A stretch of DNA of 27,073 bases from Gnetum montanum (GCA_015680685.1 MNCI01005950.1:93157-120229), one strand, 5' to 3'. Counted from the first letter of the stretch, positions 10,102 through 18,988 are shown. Made by a program: numbers and translations. The notes: a model not told the origin generated them from the letters alone.

Positions 10102-10116
10102 TACCCCCATGACTGA
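10102..10116 (-). promoter_or_regulatory. Polypurine tract of element 1
   Basis: On the minus strand AGTCATGGGGGTA ends directly at the TGATGAG start of the 3' LTR. It is short but in the right place for a plus-strand primer. The same string recurs at 10692-10705, and its core AGTCATGGGGG also at 12073-12083 and 13353-13363. Confidence 0.65.
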
Positions 10117-10238
10117 ATGAAAACTCATCCTCGAGTTACTTACAATGATATTAGGTAGGTATGCGATTATTAGGGGAAGTGGAACTAATGGGATGACATG
10201 TGAATGGTCTTTATTATAAGACTTGACAAAACTGGTGT

Positions 10239-10541
10239 TCATGACAACAAGGGTGAACACCTTATTACAATGACATCAGGCCATAGTTGGCAGCTGAGAG
10301 AAAAGAGGAGAGAGAATAGAAGAGAAGAAGAGAGAAGAGTCTTGTTGCTGCCAACGCCTAGATTGCGCCTTTCGTTGTCCATCTGTAAGCGCATTATCAA
10401 TTCTGCTCCTTGCATAGCGGCTTCAATGCTGCTCCATTCCAAGTGTTTGCTCCAGATCCATTCTATTGTTGTATGATGGCCATCTGCACCCACAACACAA
10501 TCATATATTAGCAAGGGTAATTGAATCATTAAGTAAATCAT
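10239..10541 (-). pseudogene. Remnant of a second ORF in element 1
   Basis: A 100-codon frame whose core reads TIEWIWSKHLEWSSIEAAMQ followed by GAELIMRLQMDNERRN, a helical, coiled-coil-like stretch. It lies at the place where element 2 has a 286-codon second ORF containing NWDASMAQAQTYTHAKALNA; the resemblance is weak but position and character agree. A 60-nt GT-AG segment (10543-10484) covers its first part, so the true start may be an upstream exon ending AAACCAAAGAAAG. The frame stays open with or without that segment removed. The C-terminal part is low-complexity (Leu/Ser/Phe). Probably a truncated, non-essential remnant. Confidence 0.4.
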
Positions 10542-10543
10542 AC
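10484..10543 (-). other. Candidate 60-nt intron in element 1
   Basis: Starts AAAG|GTATGA and ends GTGGGTGCAG|ATGGCC, with a branch-like TTGCTAATA. Element 2 has a 60-nt GT-AG segment at the homologous position with the same ATGGCC downstream. Splicing is inferred, not shown. Confidence 0.45.
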
Positions 10544-10559
10544 CTTTCTTTGGTTTAGG

Positions 10560-12053
10560 TTCCTTGGCTAAGTTGTGGTATGGCTAATATGGATCTAGGA
10601 AAATGTAGATGATGGCTACCGAAGGTGTAGGGGTTAGGAAGAAAAATGAAAAAATCCGAGGCTTAGGATAAAAATCAAAAAATCAGGCCCCATACCCCCA
10701 TGACTAATCGCGAACCTCCGGTAGCGTTAGAATGGAGAAAGAAAAGGAGTATGAAGGATAGGTAAAAGGGGAAACTATGGCATTGGTGAAGGGGATGTCA
10801 TGATGGAAATGAACAAAAAGAAAATTAATTGCAAAATGTTAAGGAAAAGAAGTTAACTAATGTTCCAAATAGGAATGTCAGTGGGTCCTCCCCAAAGTAG
10901 GCTCATGCCCTTAATGCCCTGACAATCCCACATTCAAAGAGTCCATGGGCTCTGGGAATGTCCTTTGGAACAAGAGTTAAAGTCTTAACTGTAAGAATTT
11001 ACCAAAAAGAAAAAAAAGTATCAACCAAAGTATATACAATGATACAACTGACAATGAGGTGAACAATGGAGAGAAGGATGGGAAGAAGAGAAGTGGAACG
11101 GAATCCCAAGAACAAGGTGGTGTACAGCCCCTTGTGTGTTTGATGATTAATGTGACTTGGCGAATCTCATTCCAACTCAGGCCTCAAACCAACCACTTCC
11201 AGTGACTTCGCATCAATGCATTTGGTTAAACCATCCACTTGGATAACAAGGATGCATCTTCGAAGAGCCACCACCATTCCGACGAAACAACGGAGAGAAT
11301 GGGAAGCGAGAAGGGCCTTAGTTAGAGGGAACACTATGGTTCCATAACCAGTGATTGCAGCCCAAATCTTATTTCGTCTAAGGGGTGTGCTTTGAATCCT
11401 CACTTTTGTTTTTTGCTTTCTCTTTTTTTTTCTTTTTCTTCTTTTTTTGTTTTTTTTTGTTTTTTGTGTTTTGTGTTTTTATGCGTGGGGACCACACCAT
11501 GCAAAGACTTATTATTTTTATTGTCTCAGCTTCCGATTATTGGGTAACATCAGAACGGCAAGAAAACCCAAGAAGAAAACATCCAAGCACCCAAGTGAAT
11601 GACCAACACAAAAACATCAAGTTCCCTTGAAGTCACACCCTTTGCAATCCTTGAGTCCTTCCTTAGTTTGAGAAATGCCCAGTCACCTGTTCATTGAAGT
11701 TCTTATTAAAAGGGGAACTGTACATTTCCAAGCCAAGGGAAACCATAGACTTGATGGATGGATGGATGAAGTGATCTCATTGCCTGCCATATCAAAAGAA
11801 CATACCTTAGTATCAACAATGTAACTTAAAGGTAAAAACCAAACATTAGCAATCAATGAAAAACAGTTCATCCCATCGGCCCGAACACTTATTGGGTGAC
11901 GAATTTACATGATGGATGACACACACACACACACACACAAAAAGATAGAAAAATATAACGATGTTGTAAAACAAAAACAAGAAAAGTTAAAGAAATTTGT
12001 AAAACAAAAATGTGTAAAACAAAAACTGAAAAAGAACTGAGGGCCCCATATGA
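10560..12053. other. Non-coding interval of element 1 with conserved blocks
   Basis: No RT or integrase frame. Contains a second copy of the PPT string (10692-10705), a 22-nt block identical to element 2 (10880-10901), a long pyrimidine tract (11404-11478, purine-rich on the element strand), a block CAAGTTCCCTTGAAGTCACA (11618 on) nearly identical to element 2, a GATG microsatellite near 11755 and a CA microsatellite (about 11919-11939). Confidence 0.6.
11919..11940. repeat. CA microsatellite
   Basis: About ten uninterrupted AC units inside the non-coding part of element 1, near the 3' end of its gag-protease ORF. Confidence 0.9.
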
Positions 12054-15000
12054 TTAGCATAGGTGGCCATCTCCCCCATGACTGAGTTGTGAGGGAGAGA
12101 TCCGAAATAGTGAGCGCCTATTTGAATTTCTAAGCAGTGCCCAACTTCTCCCAATTGATGATCTTAAATTCAGGGTTGGAAGTTGGCGACGCTCACGTTC
12201 CAATGTATCTATGCCACGGTTGTTGGCATGAGTTTCCTCAGTTCGTTCCATGCATATTTGTTTGCTCTTATGAGAAGCTGTCAACCACGGGGTGTCTACT
12301 ACTTCTTGTGTGGTTGCTACATACAGGCATCTTTGTTGCAGAGTTTCCTGGGCACACCTGTGACATGGAGACATTTCCTCCGTGTCATCACCCGATGAAT
12401 CACTGTATGTGATGCATGGAACTATCCTCTTCTCGATCTTTCCACATATGTTTATCTTGGAGATTTCCAAGGAAAGATCACGGATCCTAAGGCATGCATC
12501 TACTGTGCTTAGCCATGCCCTTCCCATTATAATTGGGAAGTCCCCTTCGTTGTTGTTAACATCGATCACTAGGAAATCCGCTGGGTAGGACCAACCACAC
12601 ACAGTGGTAATAACGTCCTCCACCAAACCCAAGGGAATAGTGATGGACTGGTCTGCCAGCTCTAGTTGGATGTTGCTCTTCTTAAGTTGGGGCAGGTTCC
12701 AGGCGTGATACATCTTTCGCGAAATTAAGTTGACTCCGGAACCTGAGTCAAGAAGAGCTCGATGTGGTGCATTCCCAGCGATCTGCAAATGAATAAAGGG
12801 ACTCCCAGGATCAGTTAGTTTCCTGGGAAGGTGGCCTACCTTGATCCAGTCAGTTACGGTATGTGTTAGCATAACCGTATGCGTTACATTCCCTTGGACT
12901 GAAGGGTGCTCCGAAGTGTTAGTAGTTAGAGGCCTATACATATACCCGTCCGCTTGTTGTTGCGAGAGCCTATCCGGGCTCCTAGTTCTGAAAAAGGGTC
13001 TCTTTTTTGTACAGTTATCGCCAGAACTAGTGTCCGGTTGGATATTTACACTCTGAATATTTACAGATCTCGCGGCGTGACGTTGCTGCGGTTGGGTAGG
13101 TAATTCCCCTTGCATTGTTGGAGCAGGAGGTGTTATGGGAACTACTTGAGGAAAAGGTGCGGGTGGAGTTAGAGGATGGACAGAATGTGGAATGTCTCCC
13201 GGAGGAGAAGGAGTCCTTCTGAAGTACTCCCGAGCGTAGTAGTGACGGCGTGGAGTGTGACTCATAGCGTCACCTGGAGAAACTGGCTGCTGCACATAAT
13301 AACCATAAGGATCAGGCTGCCGGTAAGGGTATCGATGTGTTGGCTGTGGCATCCCCCATGACTGTGGGTATTGCCACTGCTGATGTTGCTCGATGGGCTG
13401 CGGAGGTGTTCCACTTGGATAATACGTCAAGGGTTGGTGGAACTGCCTCGGGTTACCTTGTGGATAAGGTAACCTTCTGGGTGTTTGCCGTTGATTAAGT
13501 CTTGGATTTAATGCATACACCCCAGACTCCTGCAGATGTGAGATAATTGGACAACATCCCTTAGGATGGTCATAGTAGCAGACCTCACATCCACCATCAT
13601 TGTCTGAATCAGAATTTTCAGCCTCATCGGAGTTAGAGATTTTTCCCTTACCCTTGTTATGTGCAGGGTTAAAGTTTCTCCGCATGTTTTTGCTTTTATC
13701 ACTACTTTGCTCATCCTTAGACTCTTCTACGATTTTCAAAACTGTTTCTATTCGTGAGTCTAAGGAATCCCACATTTGGTCTACCTTAGCCGATACCTCC
13801 GTTGTTAACTTTTGGATCGGCACGGTTTTCCTGTTCACCAACTCTTCGAGTGGTGACTCATCCTCCTCATCACAGAATTTCACTCCCTTCTTACGAAGGG
13901 AGGGATCACGGTTGTATTCCTCCGCACTTTCTCTTTTCCGTAGCTCACCCTCTTCTTGTGCTACTTGTTCCAACAATACTTCAACTTCATGGGCTCTTAG
14001 TTGGGAGAGTCTCCCTTGGGCGTAAGTCCCAAGAGTTCTTCTCGTTTCATTTCGTAGCCCATCCACGAGGTGGCGAAGTTGATCCCGCTTAGCGTACCCA
14101 TGGCCCGGGCAACGATGTAGCAATGTGTAGTAACGGGCCATGGCAGCATCCAAGGATTCATAAGCTCCTTGTTTCCAGCCTTGGATCTGCTTACGCAAGT
14201 TGGACACTCTGGAGTACGTTTGGTATTTGTTGTTGAATAATTCGAGCATCGTACTCCACCTCCTGATGGTTTCCGGTTCTAAGGACCGGTACCAGCTTTC
14301 TGCTTCTTTAGTGAGTGTCCTTGGGAACAACTTGAGTTTCTGCCACTCATTGTCTATGTTCTGCAAGGCACAGGCGTCGTGGAATGCCTGTAAATGATGT
14401 TGAGGATCAGCGTTGTATCCCCCTTCAAAACGTGGGATATTATTTATATCCAAACGCTTGATCCTACTGTCTTTCAAATGCCTTGTGGGAATCCTAACTG
14501 CCTCTCTAATGTCAAGCATACTTCGGGTTGCGAATAGGGGTTCGTCATGATCATCTCTTTCATGACGTCTGTGATGTCTACGTTGTGGTTCCCTATTCTC
14601 CCTACGTCCTTGCCCTTGTCCTAACTCCTCTCGACCTTCTTGTCGAGGCATTTCATCTCTTCTACCTTTACTTTCCGCGTTATGCTCATGGTGGCTGCGC
14701 CCAGATGTGGAAGGAGAGGGTGAATGATGTGATGAAGGGGAAGAAGAAGGGGATCCATCACCATGGTGATGTTTCTTGCCTTCTCTTCGGCTGCTTCGGC
14801 CCCGATCGTTGTGACGATCAACGAGTCCGTCATTAGTGCGAGTGATTGTTCCTGCCGTGAACAGCTGGTGCTCACGGGGATCAGAGCCTGGAATATGTAT
14901 CGTTGATCTAAGGCCCTGATGCCTAACCTCTTCACTAGAGTGAGGAGGAGGAACATCATTTTCTAAGAAACCCATCGTGAGGGGTTCCTCTTCTCCTATT

Positions 15001-15422
15001 TCACTAATGACGTGGGGAACCTTGCCCTTCAATAGTGAATGTTGGCTCTCCTGCCTTGCATCCCGAATACGTTGGGCGTTTGTGGGATGATAATCCCTTG
15101 TGTCATGATCATCCAAAACGTATTCAGCAAGCAGCTCATGCATGCCATACTGTACCAAAGCACGGGAAAGCATGTTGGGAGCGGATCGATCTGGGGGTAA
15201 CACGATGTTACCTTGCATGTCTCTCCACCGCAGTTGCTCATCTTGATGGAAAACAAAGGTAAAATCTGGCACATACTCATCGGGATGAGTATATGTGACC
15301 TTAGACTGTTGAGGACATGGTTGATTTCGGTTATGCGTATGATCCTGACTTTCTCCTGTATTGTCCTTAGGTGAGTTGATTTCATGAGAAGAAGCCATTT
15401 CTAATGGTGTGCTAACTTTCAC
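12054..15422 (-). CDS. Gag-protease polyprotein of element 1 (1122 aa, intact)
   Basis: An uninterrupted ORF starting about 100 nt after the PBS; the first ATG is taken. Residues 1-200 are of unknown fold. About 205-295 is Ser/His/Arg/Glu-rich and disordered-looking. About 325-470 is a retrotransposon Gag domain (RFEGGYNADPQHHLQAFHDA, LTKEAESWYRSL, LELFNNKYQTYSRVSNLRKQ, RCPGHGYAKRDQLRHLVDGL). Residues 612-624 form a variant zinc knuckle C-x2-C-x3-H-x4-C. About 640-780 is Pro/Gln/Tyr-rich. The retropepsin-like protease spans about 880-990: LLDSGSGVNLIS active site, IPLGLVEDV, YPADFLVIDV and IIMGRAWLSTVDACL, which is the layout of Athila proteases. The last 120 residues match nothing I recognise and stop where pol would begin. 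Gag would package RNA in cytoplasmic particles and the protease would mature it. An intact ORF in an element whose LTRs differ at several per cent of sites suggests selection or luck. Confidence 0.93.
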   Translation of the reverse strand: MKVSTPLEMASSHEINSPKDNTGESQDHTHNRNQPCPQQSKVTYTHPDEYVPDFTFVFHQDEQLRWRDMQGNIVLPPDRSAPNMLSRALVQYGMHELLAEYVLDDHDTRDYHPTNAQRIRDARQESQHSLLKGKVPHVISEIGEEEPLTMGFLENDVPPPHSSEEVRHQGLRSTIHIPGSDPREHQLFTAGTITRTNDGLVDRHNDRGRSSRREGKKHHHGDGSPSSSPSSHHSPSPSTSGRSHHEHNAESKGRRDEMPRQEGREELGQGQGRRENREPQRRHHRRHERDDHDEPLFATRSMLDIREAVRIPTRHLKDSRIKRLDINNIPRFEGGYNADPQHHLQAFHDACALQNIDNEWQKLKLFPRTLTKEAESWYRSLEPETIRRWSTMLELFNNKYQTYSRVSNLRKQIQGWKQGAYESLDAAMARYYTLLHRCPGHGYAKRDQLRHLVDGLRNETRRTLGTYAQGRLSQLRAHEVEVLLEQVAQEEGELRKRESAEEYNRDPSLRKKGVKFCDEEDESPLEELVNRKTVPIQKLTTEVSAKVDQMWDSLDSRIETVLKIVEESKDEQSSDKSKNMRRNFNPAHNKGKGKISNSDEAENSDSDNDGGCEVCYYDHPKGCCPIISHLQESGVYALNPRLNQRQTPRRLPYPQGNPRQFHQPLTYYPSGTPPQPIEQHQQWQYPQSWGMPQPTHRYPYRQPDPYGYYVQQPVSPGDAMSHTPRRHYYAREYFRRTPSPPGDIPHSVHPLTPPAPFPQVVPITPPAPTMQGELPTQPQQRHAARSVNIQSVNIQPDTSSGDNCTKKRPFFRTRSPDRLSQQQADGYMYRPLTTNTSEHPSVQGNVTHTVMLTHTVTDWIKVGHLPRKLTDPGSPFIHLQIAGNAPHRALLDSGSGVNLISRKMYHAWNLPQLKKSNIQLELADQSITIPLGLVEDVITTVCGWSYPADFLVIDVNNNEGDFPIIMGRAWLSTVDACLRIRDLSLEISKINICGKIEKRIVPCITYSDSSGDDTEEMSPCHRCAQETLQQRCLYVATTQEVVDTPWLTASHKSKQICMERTEETHANNRGIDTLERERRQLPTLNLRSSIGRSWALLRNSNRRSLFRISPSQLSHGGDGHLC

Positions 15423-15525
15423 CGTTATTTATGTTCTTGATTAACTGATTAACCCTAAGGTTCGTTTTAAGCTCACAACGATGTGAGTGATATCCCTTAT
15501 GTTAAATTGGCGTAAAAACACTTAG
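15423..15525 (-). other. Leader of element 1 between PBS and gag
   Basis: About 100 nt with no upstream ATG that obviously competes. It presumably holds the packaging signal, but no specific structure could be identified by eye. Confidence 0.4.
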
Positions 15526-15543
15526 TCCCCGGCAACGGCGCCA
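15526..15543 (-). promoter_or_regulatory. Primer-binding site for tRNA-Asp
   Basis: The minus strand reads TGGCGCCGTTGCCGGGGA, complementary over 18 nt to the 3' end of plant tRNA-Asp(GTC) including CCA. It lies one base inside the 5' LTR. tRNA-Asp priming is characteristic of Athila-type elements. Confidence 0.92.
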
Positions 15544-15544
15544 A

Positions 15545-16550
15545 TGATGAGTGGCGAGGTACCCCTACACTCCACCATACGAATACGAGCGTACACGCGC
15601 GATCCGGTCGAACTCCGCAGACTAAATGCCTTAACGCCACAAGAAACACTTGGGGTTAATCGTTCGTTGTCTTCCCAGGCTTGCTTGTATGTGTCACGGT
15701 GTATGGTTAAGCAAGTCTGAGGTATGTGATTTTTTTGGTATTTTCGGCTTATCTTCTATGCTACCAGGAGAAAGGGTTGAGAAACTAAGCTAACTCTAAC
15801 TAAGGTCTAAGTCTAAATTAACTAGCGTCAGCATCCGTTCCCACTTACCGGACACACCCTGAACTATGCAACTGCAGCTTACCAAACGCTAATCGTTACT
15901 GGGATCGCCACACGTAACGCAAGTGCTCGAAGTGGTCGTACTGAGGCACCTATTTAGCCTACGTGTGATAAGCAGCCGATTCCTTAGCCAGCCGTACACA
16001 CCCGTGGGTGCTCGTAACTAAGTCGTACTTATCACACGTTCTAGCCTAGCAATGAGTAGCTGATTCCTTGACTAGCCATACACATTGGACTACCACTAGG
16101 ATTACCAAGCGCAGAATCCTGGAATACGCTACTGGGTTACCAAGCAGCCAATGCTCGTAATCAAGTCGTACTCATGTGTTGCGACAAGCAGCCGATTCCT
16201 TGACTAGCCGTACACGTCCGTAGACGCTCGTAATTAAGTCGTACTTGTGCACACTAGGAAAGTAGTAAATAAACAACAATAAAACCATGTACAGCAAGGT
16301 TTATCCAATCAAGTTTGTCTTTATTATCGTACACAACTTGGGTTCAGGTTACAAGCTGCTCGAATAAAGAGCCGTTCACTCTAGGACTCCTACTACGGGC
16401 ACATGGGAAAAATTCTAACTCTGGAGTGATCAATCTACTAGAGCTTCGCTACTTCTAGCCAGGATTGGGAAATGAAGGGAGTGCCGCCTCTTATTTATAG
16501 ATATGGCGGCGGACCGCGATATCGCGGCACATGCAGGTCGCATCTCATCA
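15545..16550 (-). repeat. Element 1 5' LTR (1006 bp)
   Basis: Copy of 9003-10101 with scattered, mostly transition differences. It has a single palindrome CCGCGATATCGCGG (16514-16527) where the other LTR has seven. The TATA box is at 16499-16492, so transcription would run to the left, into the gag ORF. It abuts the PBS with one intervening base. Confidence 0.93.
16492..16499 (-). promoter_or_regulatory. TATA box in element 1 5' LTR (active-side promoter)
   Basis: TATAAATA in the same context as the 3' LTR copy. It would drive the genomic RNA through the gag-protease ORF. Confidence 0.78.
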
Positions 16551-16555
16551 ATAAC
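16551..16555. repeat. Target site duplication, right copy (ATAAC)
   Basis: Direct copy of 8998-9002 flanking element 1. Confidence 0.9.
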
Positions 16556-16590
16556 CATAAAACATTAGCAACTATAGCATCTATGTTTAC

Positions 16591-16868
16591 CTTTCTTCTT
16601 CTTCTTCTTCGGTGTGGTTTGAGTAGAGGTACTAGTTGCCAAAGTCTAATCCAAGGAGCTCTTAGAGCCCACCCACCAGTTGTGTATCATTCTTTCATCC
16701 ACACATTTCTTATAGAAGAGGTTGAATCTTCTAGTATATTCATCATATTCCCCCCTTAACTATTCATGCACAATGGTTTTAATTTGGAGGCCCTTGGTGA
16801 ATTCATCTAAGGTGGTTTGAGCCACTGCCAAGGTTTGATCATTAGTGATTAAGCCTTGATCATTGACC
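16591..16868 (-). pseudogene. Exon 3 of the antisense gene
   Basis: The acceptor CAAGTATAG ends at 16869 and the donor is AAGAAAG|GTAAAC at 16590. The frame, joined to exon 2 through AG|G (Arg), reads VNDQGLITNDQTLAVAQTTL, then RGEYDEYTRRFNLFYKKCVD and ERMIHNWWVGS, and ends in a Lys-rich run encoded by an imperfect AAG microsatellite. There are two TAG stops. Its donor intron is the one that received element 1. Confidence 0.6.
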
Positions 16869-16981
16869 CTATACTTGCAAGAAGTTCATAAAATTGATGA
16901 ACTTAGAAAAGGTGGTTTAGCCAATAAAGCCAAAAAACATAAAAACACTATAACAACCATGTTTAACCTTGTAGATGGTAC

Positions 16982-17529
16982 CTTCTGCTTTGCAAGTTCT
17001 AGAAGAATGTGTGGGTTCTATGTGCTGCCATAAGTGTATTGTCAGCATTATACTGACTATACTCTGGCATAGTTCAAATCCCCATGAGGTAGCGTGGACT
17101 GATTGTGTCTATAGTTTTCCTTGCCATCTTAGGAGGTGGGTTGTTAGTAAGAAACTTGGAAATTAGGATAGATGTCTAAGGCATTAGTGTCTCCACTATG
17201 ACCTTGGCCACATCTGTGGATAAGTGTGACCATAGCATCACACTGAAGTTTTGAAGGATGTATGTAAGGAATCCCCTTACCCCTAGCTAGAACCATAATG
17301 AGACCTTGTCCAAGGTTATTTTAGGCAGAGGGGTGTTGGCCTTAGGATGGAAAATGTAGCATAGGATTCTCACTAAGTCCATGATGATGAGTATGGGATT
17401 TAGAAAGACCCTGCATGGCAAAGAAAAAATATGAGGACCGATTGAAACTTCGTAACAAGTTTGTAAAAACATCCTAGTCGAGAGTGAATTAGCCTCCATA
17501 AAAAGCTCTAAGGTGTTCATTCAAATTTT
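16982..17529 (-). pseudogene. Exon 2 of the antisense gene
   Basis: The acceptor GAATTTTTAAG ends at 17530 and the donor is AGAAG|GTACCA at 16981. One frame of 182 codons with five single-base stops and no indel reads MNTLELFMEANSLSTRMFLQ, PHIFSLPCRVFLNPILIIMD, later FLTYILQNFSVMLWSHL and NNPPPKMARKTIDTISPRYL. I do not recognise the fold. The phases (0 in, 2 out) agree with exons 1 and 3. Confidence 0.55.
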
Positions 17530-17735
17530 CTTAAAAATTCATGAAGACACAATTACAACCTTTTATTGCCTCATACATTAGCCAAAACATTATAGCCTAG
17601 ATAACATATCAAGTGACACATAACCAAATTAAGAGCCTAGAAAATAGCCATTAGCATAAACATTACCAAAAATAGAAAAAATTACTTACAACCTTCAAAT
17701 CAAATTCAAAAAATTCCAAACATTTTAGGACATAC

Positions 17736-17840
17736 CCAGAGGCATGGAAGTTGGAAAGAGGAATCTCTACACATGTCAATCACATCCATCTCCAAAGGGG
17801 TAAAGTGCTACAGCCAGAATTTGACCTTATTCATATAGTC
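17736..17840 (-). pseudogene. Exon 1 (first clear) of the antisense gene
   Basis: A 105-nt exon of exactly 35 codons lies between the acceptor TTTTTTATTAG (ending 17841) and the donor TGG|GTATGT (17735). It reads DYMNKVKFWL, a TAG, HFTPLEMDVIDMCRDSSFQL and PCLW. Phase 0 at both ends. A further upstream exon is likely; one candidate is at 19155-18989. Confidence 0.5.
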
Positions 17841-18988
17841 CTAATAAAAAATTCACTAAAAAATCATCTAAGCTTCAATTCTAGTGATTCCACCATAGAA
17901 AGAATCCTAAAATAATAATATTTTCAGCCATGAGCATCAAAAATAGAAATAAATAGCCACATTTACACCAAGCATATCCAAAACTAGCAAAAACCATATG
18001 CATCACAATTAAACCCCCTTAGTGCAAGGTTGGTAAAAAATTCTCTACAAATTCATTTGAGCTCCAAATGGAGTGATTTGACATTTTTTGAAAGGATTGA
18101 ATTGAGCCCTAAACACCCATGCTTAATAAAAATTCAAAACACTTACTATTTATTTAGAAAAAATTCATTAATTTGGATGAAAATCCGAAAACAACATAAC
18201 TCGTTTGACACAAGTTTAATGAAAAATTCATTAAAAATTTGTTTCTAATCCAAATGGAGTGGTTCAACCTATGTTGGAAAGATGAATCCAAGACCCACCT
18301 AGCTATAATAAAAAATTATCCAAAATTCTTGCTATTTTCTTAGAAAAAAAATCATGAATCTACATGGAATTTTGAAAAATGGCATAAAAAACCTAACTAC
18401 ATGACTTCACAAAAACAGCCATAACTTCATCATTGTTGACCCAAATTGAATGAGACAATAGCCATTAGAAAGATTAATGGTAGATATACAAACCTATAAC
18501 ATCAAAGTTTAGAAATATGAGGCCGTTTTCTTAGGAAAAAATTACATGAATTTGCTTGCTTTTTCAAAGCAAAGATCACCAAAAAGCTAAAAATTCATAA
18601 AACCCAACCTAGCATAGCCATAAAAAAATAACCAAAATAGCCAAAAAAATCAATAACCATTTAAGAAAACATCAAAATAAGGGGGTATGATTTCATTAAA
18701 ATTAAATTTTGATGAATATTTAAGCCTAGATCTGAGAAAAACAATCCTATCCCCAAATTTAAAGAAAAAAGCATAAAAATAGCAAGCCTAATTTTAAAAA
18801 CCAAATCTACCAAAGCCAAAATAATGAAATGACCATAGTTCTACATAGAAATAGCCAAAATAAGAAATGGGATTTCATGAAAATTTTGTTTTACCCCCTC
18901 TATTAGCGTAGATATAAAGAAAATGGCCCTAGACAAGGCAAGAAAAAGAAACAACTAGAAACCAAAGTAAAAATGGTTAGAATTGCAC
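17841..18988. repeat. AT-rich intron-like DNA with imperfect tandem repeats
   Basis: No coding frame. From about 18030 to 18570 related units follow one another, each with AAAAATTCATTAAAAATTtG, tCCAAATGGAGTGaTT, gGAAaGAt and TAATAAAAAATT-type segments. A partial copy lies at 17821-17890. Spacing is roughly 180-200 bp and identity is low. It separates the candidate upstream exon 19155-18989 from the exon at 17840. Confidence 0.45.

Larger units (their letters stand above)
9003..16550 (-). mobile_element. Element 1: complete non-autonomous Athila/Tat-like LTR retrotransposon
   Basis: 7548 bp bounded by direct repeats with TGATGAG...CTCATCA termini (short inverted repeat ends with TG/CA). The direct target duplication ATAAC lies at 8998-9002 and 16551-16555. 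Reading on the minus strand the order is 5' LTR, tRNA-Asp PBS, an intact gag-protease ORF, about 1.4 kb of non-coding DNA, a small second-ORF remnant, a G-rich polypurine tract and the 3' LTR. No RT, RNase H or integrase is visible, so it would depend on an autonomous relative. It is inserted in an intron of the decayed minus-strand gene. The tRNA-Asp PBS and protease sequence fit the Athila branch of plant Ty3/gypsy. Confidence 0.93.
6154..17840 (-). pseudogene. Decayed multi-exon antisense gene, split by element 1
   Basis: At least eight exons can be joined on the minus strand: 17840-17736, 17529-16982, 16868-16591, then (beyond the inserted element 9003-16550) 8914-7863, 7797-7546, 7456-7316, 7205-6382 and 6299-6154. 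All introns have GT-AG ends and are about 65-206 nt; the one carrying element 1 would be about 123 nt without it. The introns after exons 3 to 7 are all phase 1 (codon split after its first base), and the split codons join into the frame of the next exon, which is strong evidence for a real spliced gene. Total coding length is about 3.3 kb. In-frame stops are mostly TAG/TAA/TGA replacing Gln, Arg or Trp, with few frameshifts. One exon resembles Transposase_32/plant-mobile-type extra ORFs of plant Ty3/gypsy elements; the 3' exons are coiled-coil-like and Glu-rich. It could belong to the old plus-strand element as an antisense gene (compare Grande gene 23) or be an independent mobile-derived host gene. 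Confidence 0.65.

Noticed and set aside
9929-10120. Short frames across the U3 palindrome array (9929-10120 plus, 10102-9887 minus)
   Set aside because: Palindromic CGATAT repeats give matching low-complexity peptides on both strands; this is LTR promoter DNA.
10239-10541. Env-like protein in the second ORF position of element 1
   Set aside because: The Leu/Ser-rich stretch is low-complexity and no signal peptide, transmembrane pair or cleavage motif is visible. The longer element 2 counterpart is hydrophilic and coiled-coil-like.
13600-14025. A 141-codon plus-strand frame (and similar ones at 12137, 13802, 14528) inside the gag-protease region
   Set aside because: These are antisense shadows of the intact gag-protease ORF; composition mirrors its codons and no domain is visible.
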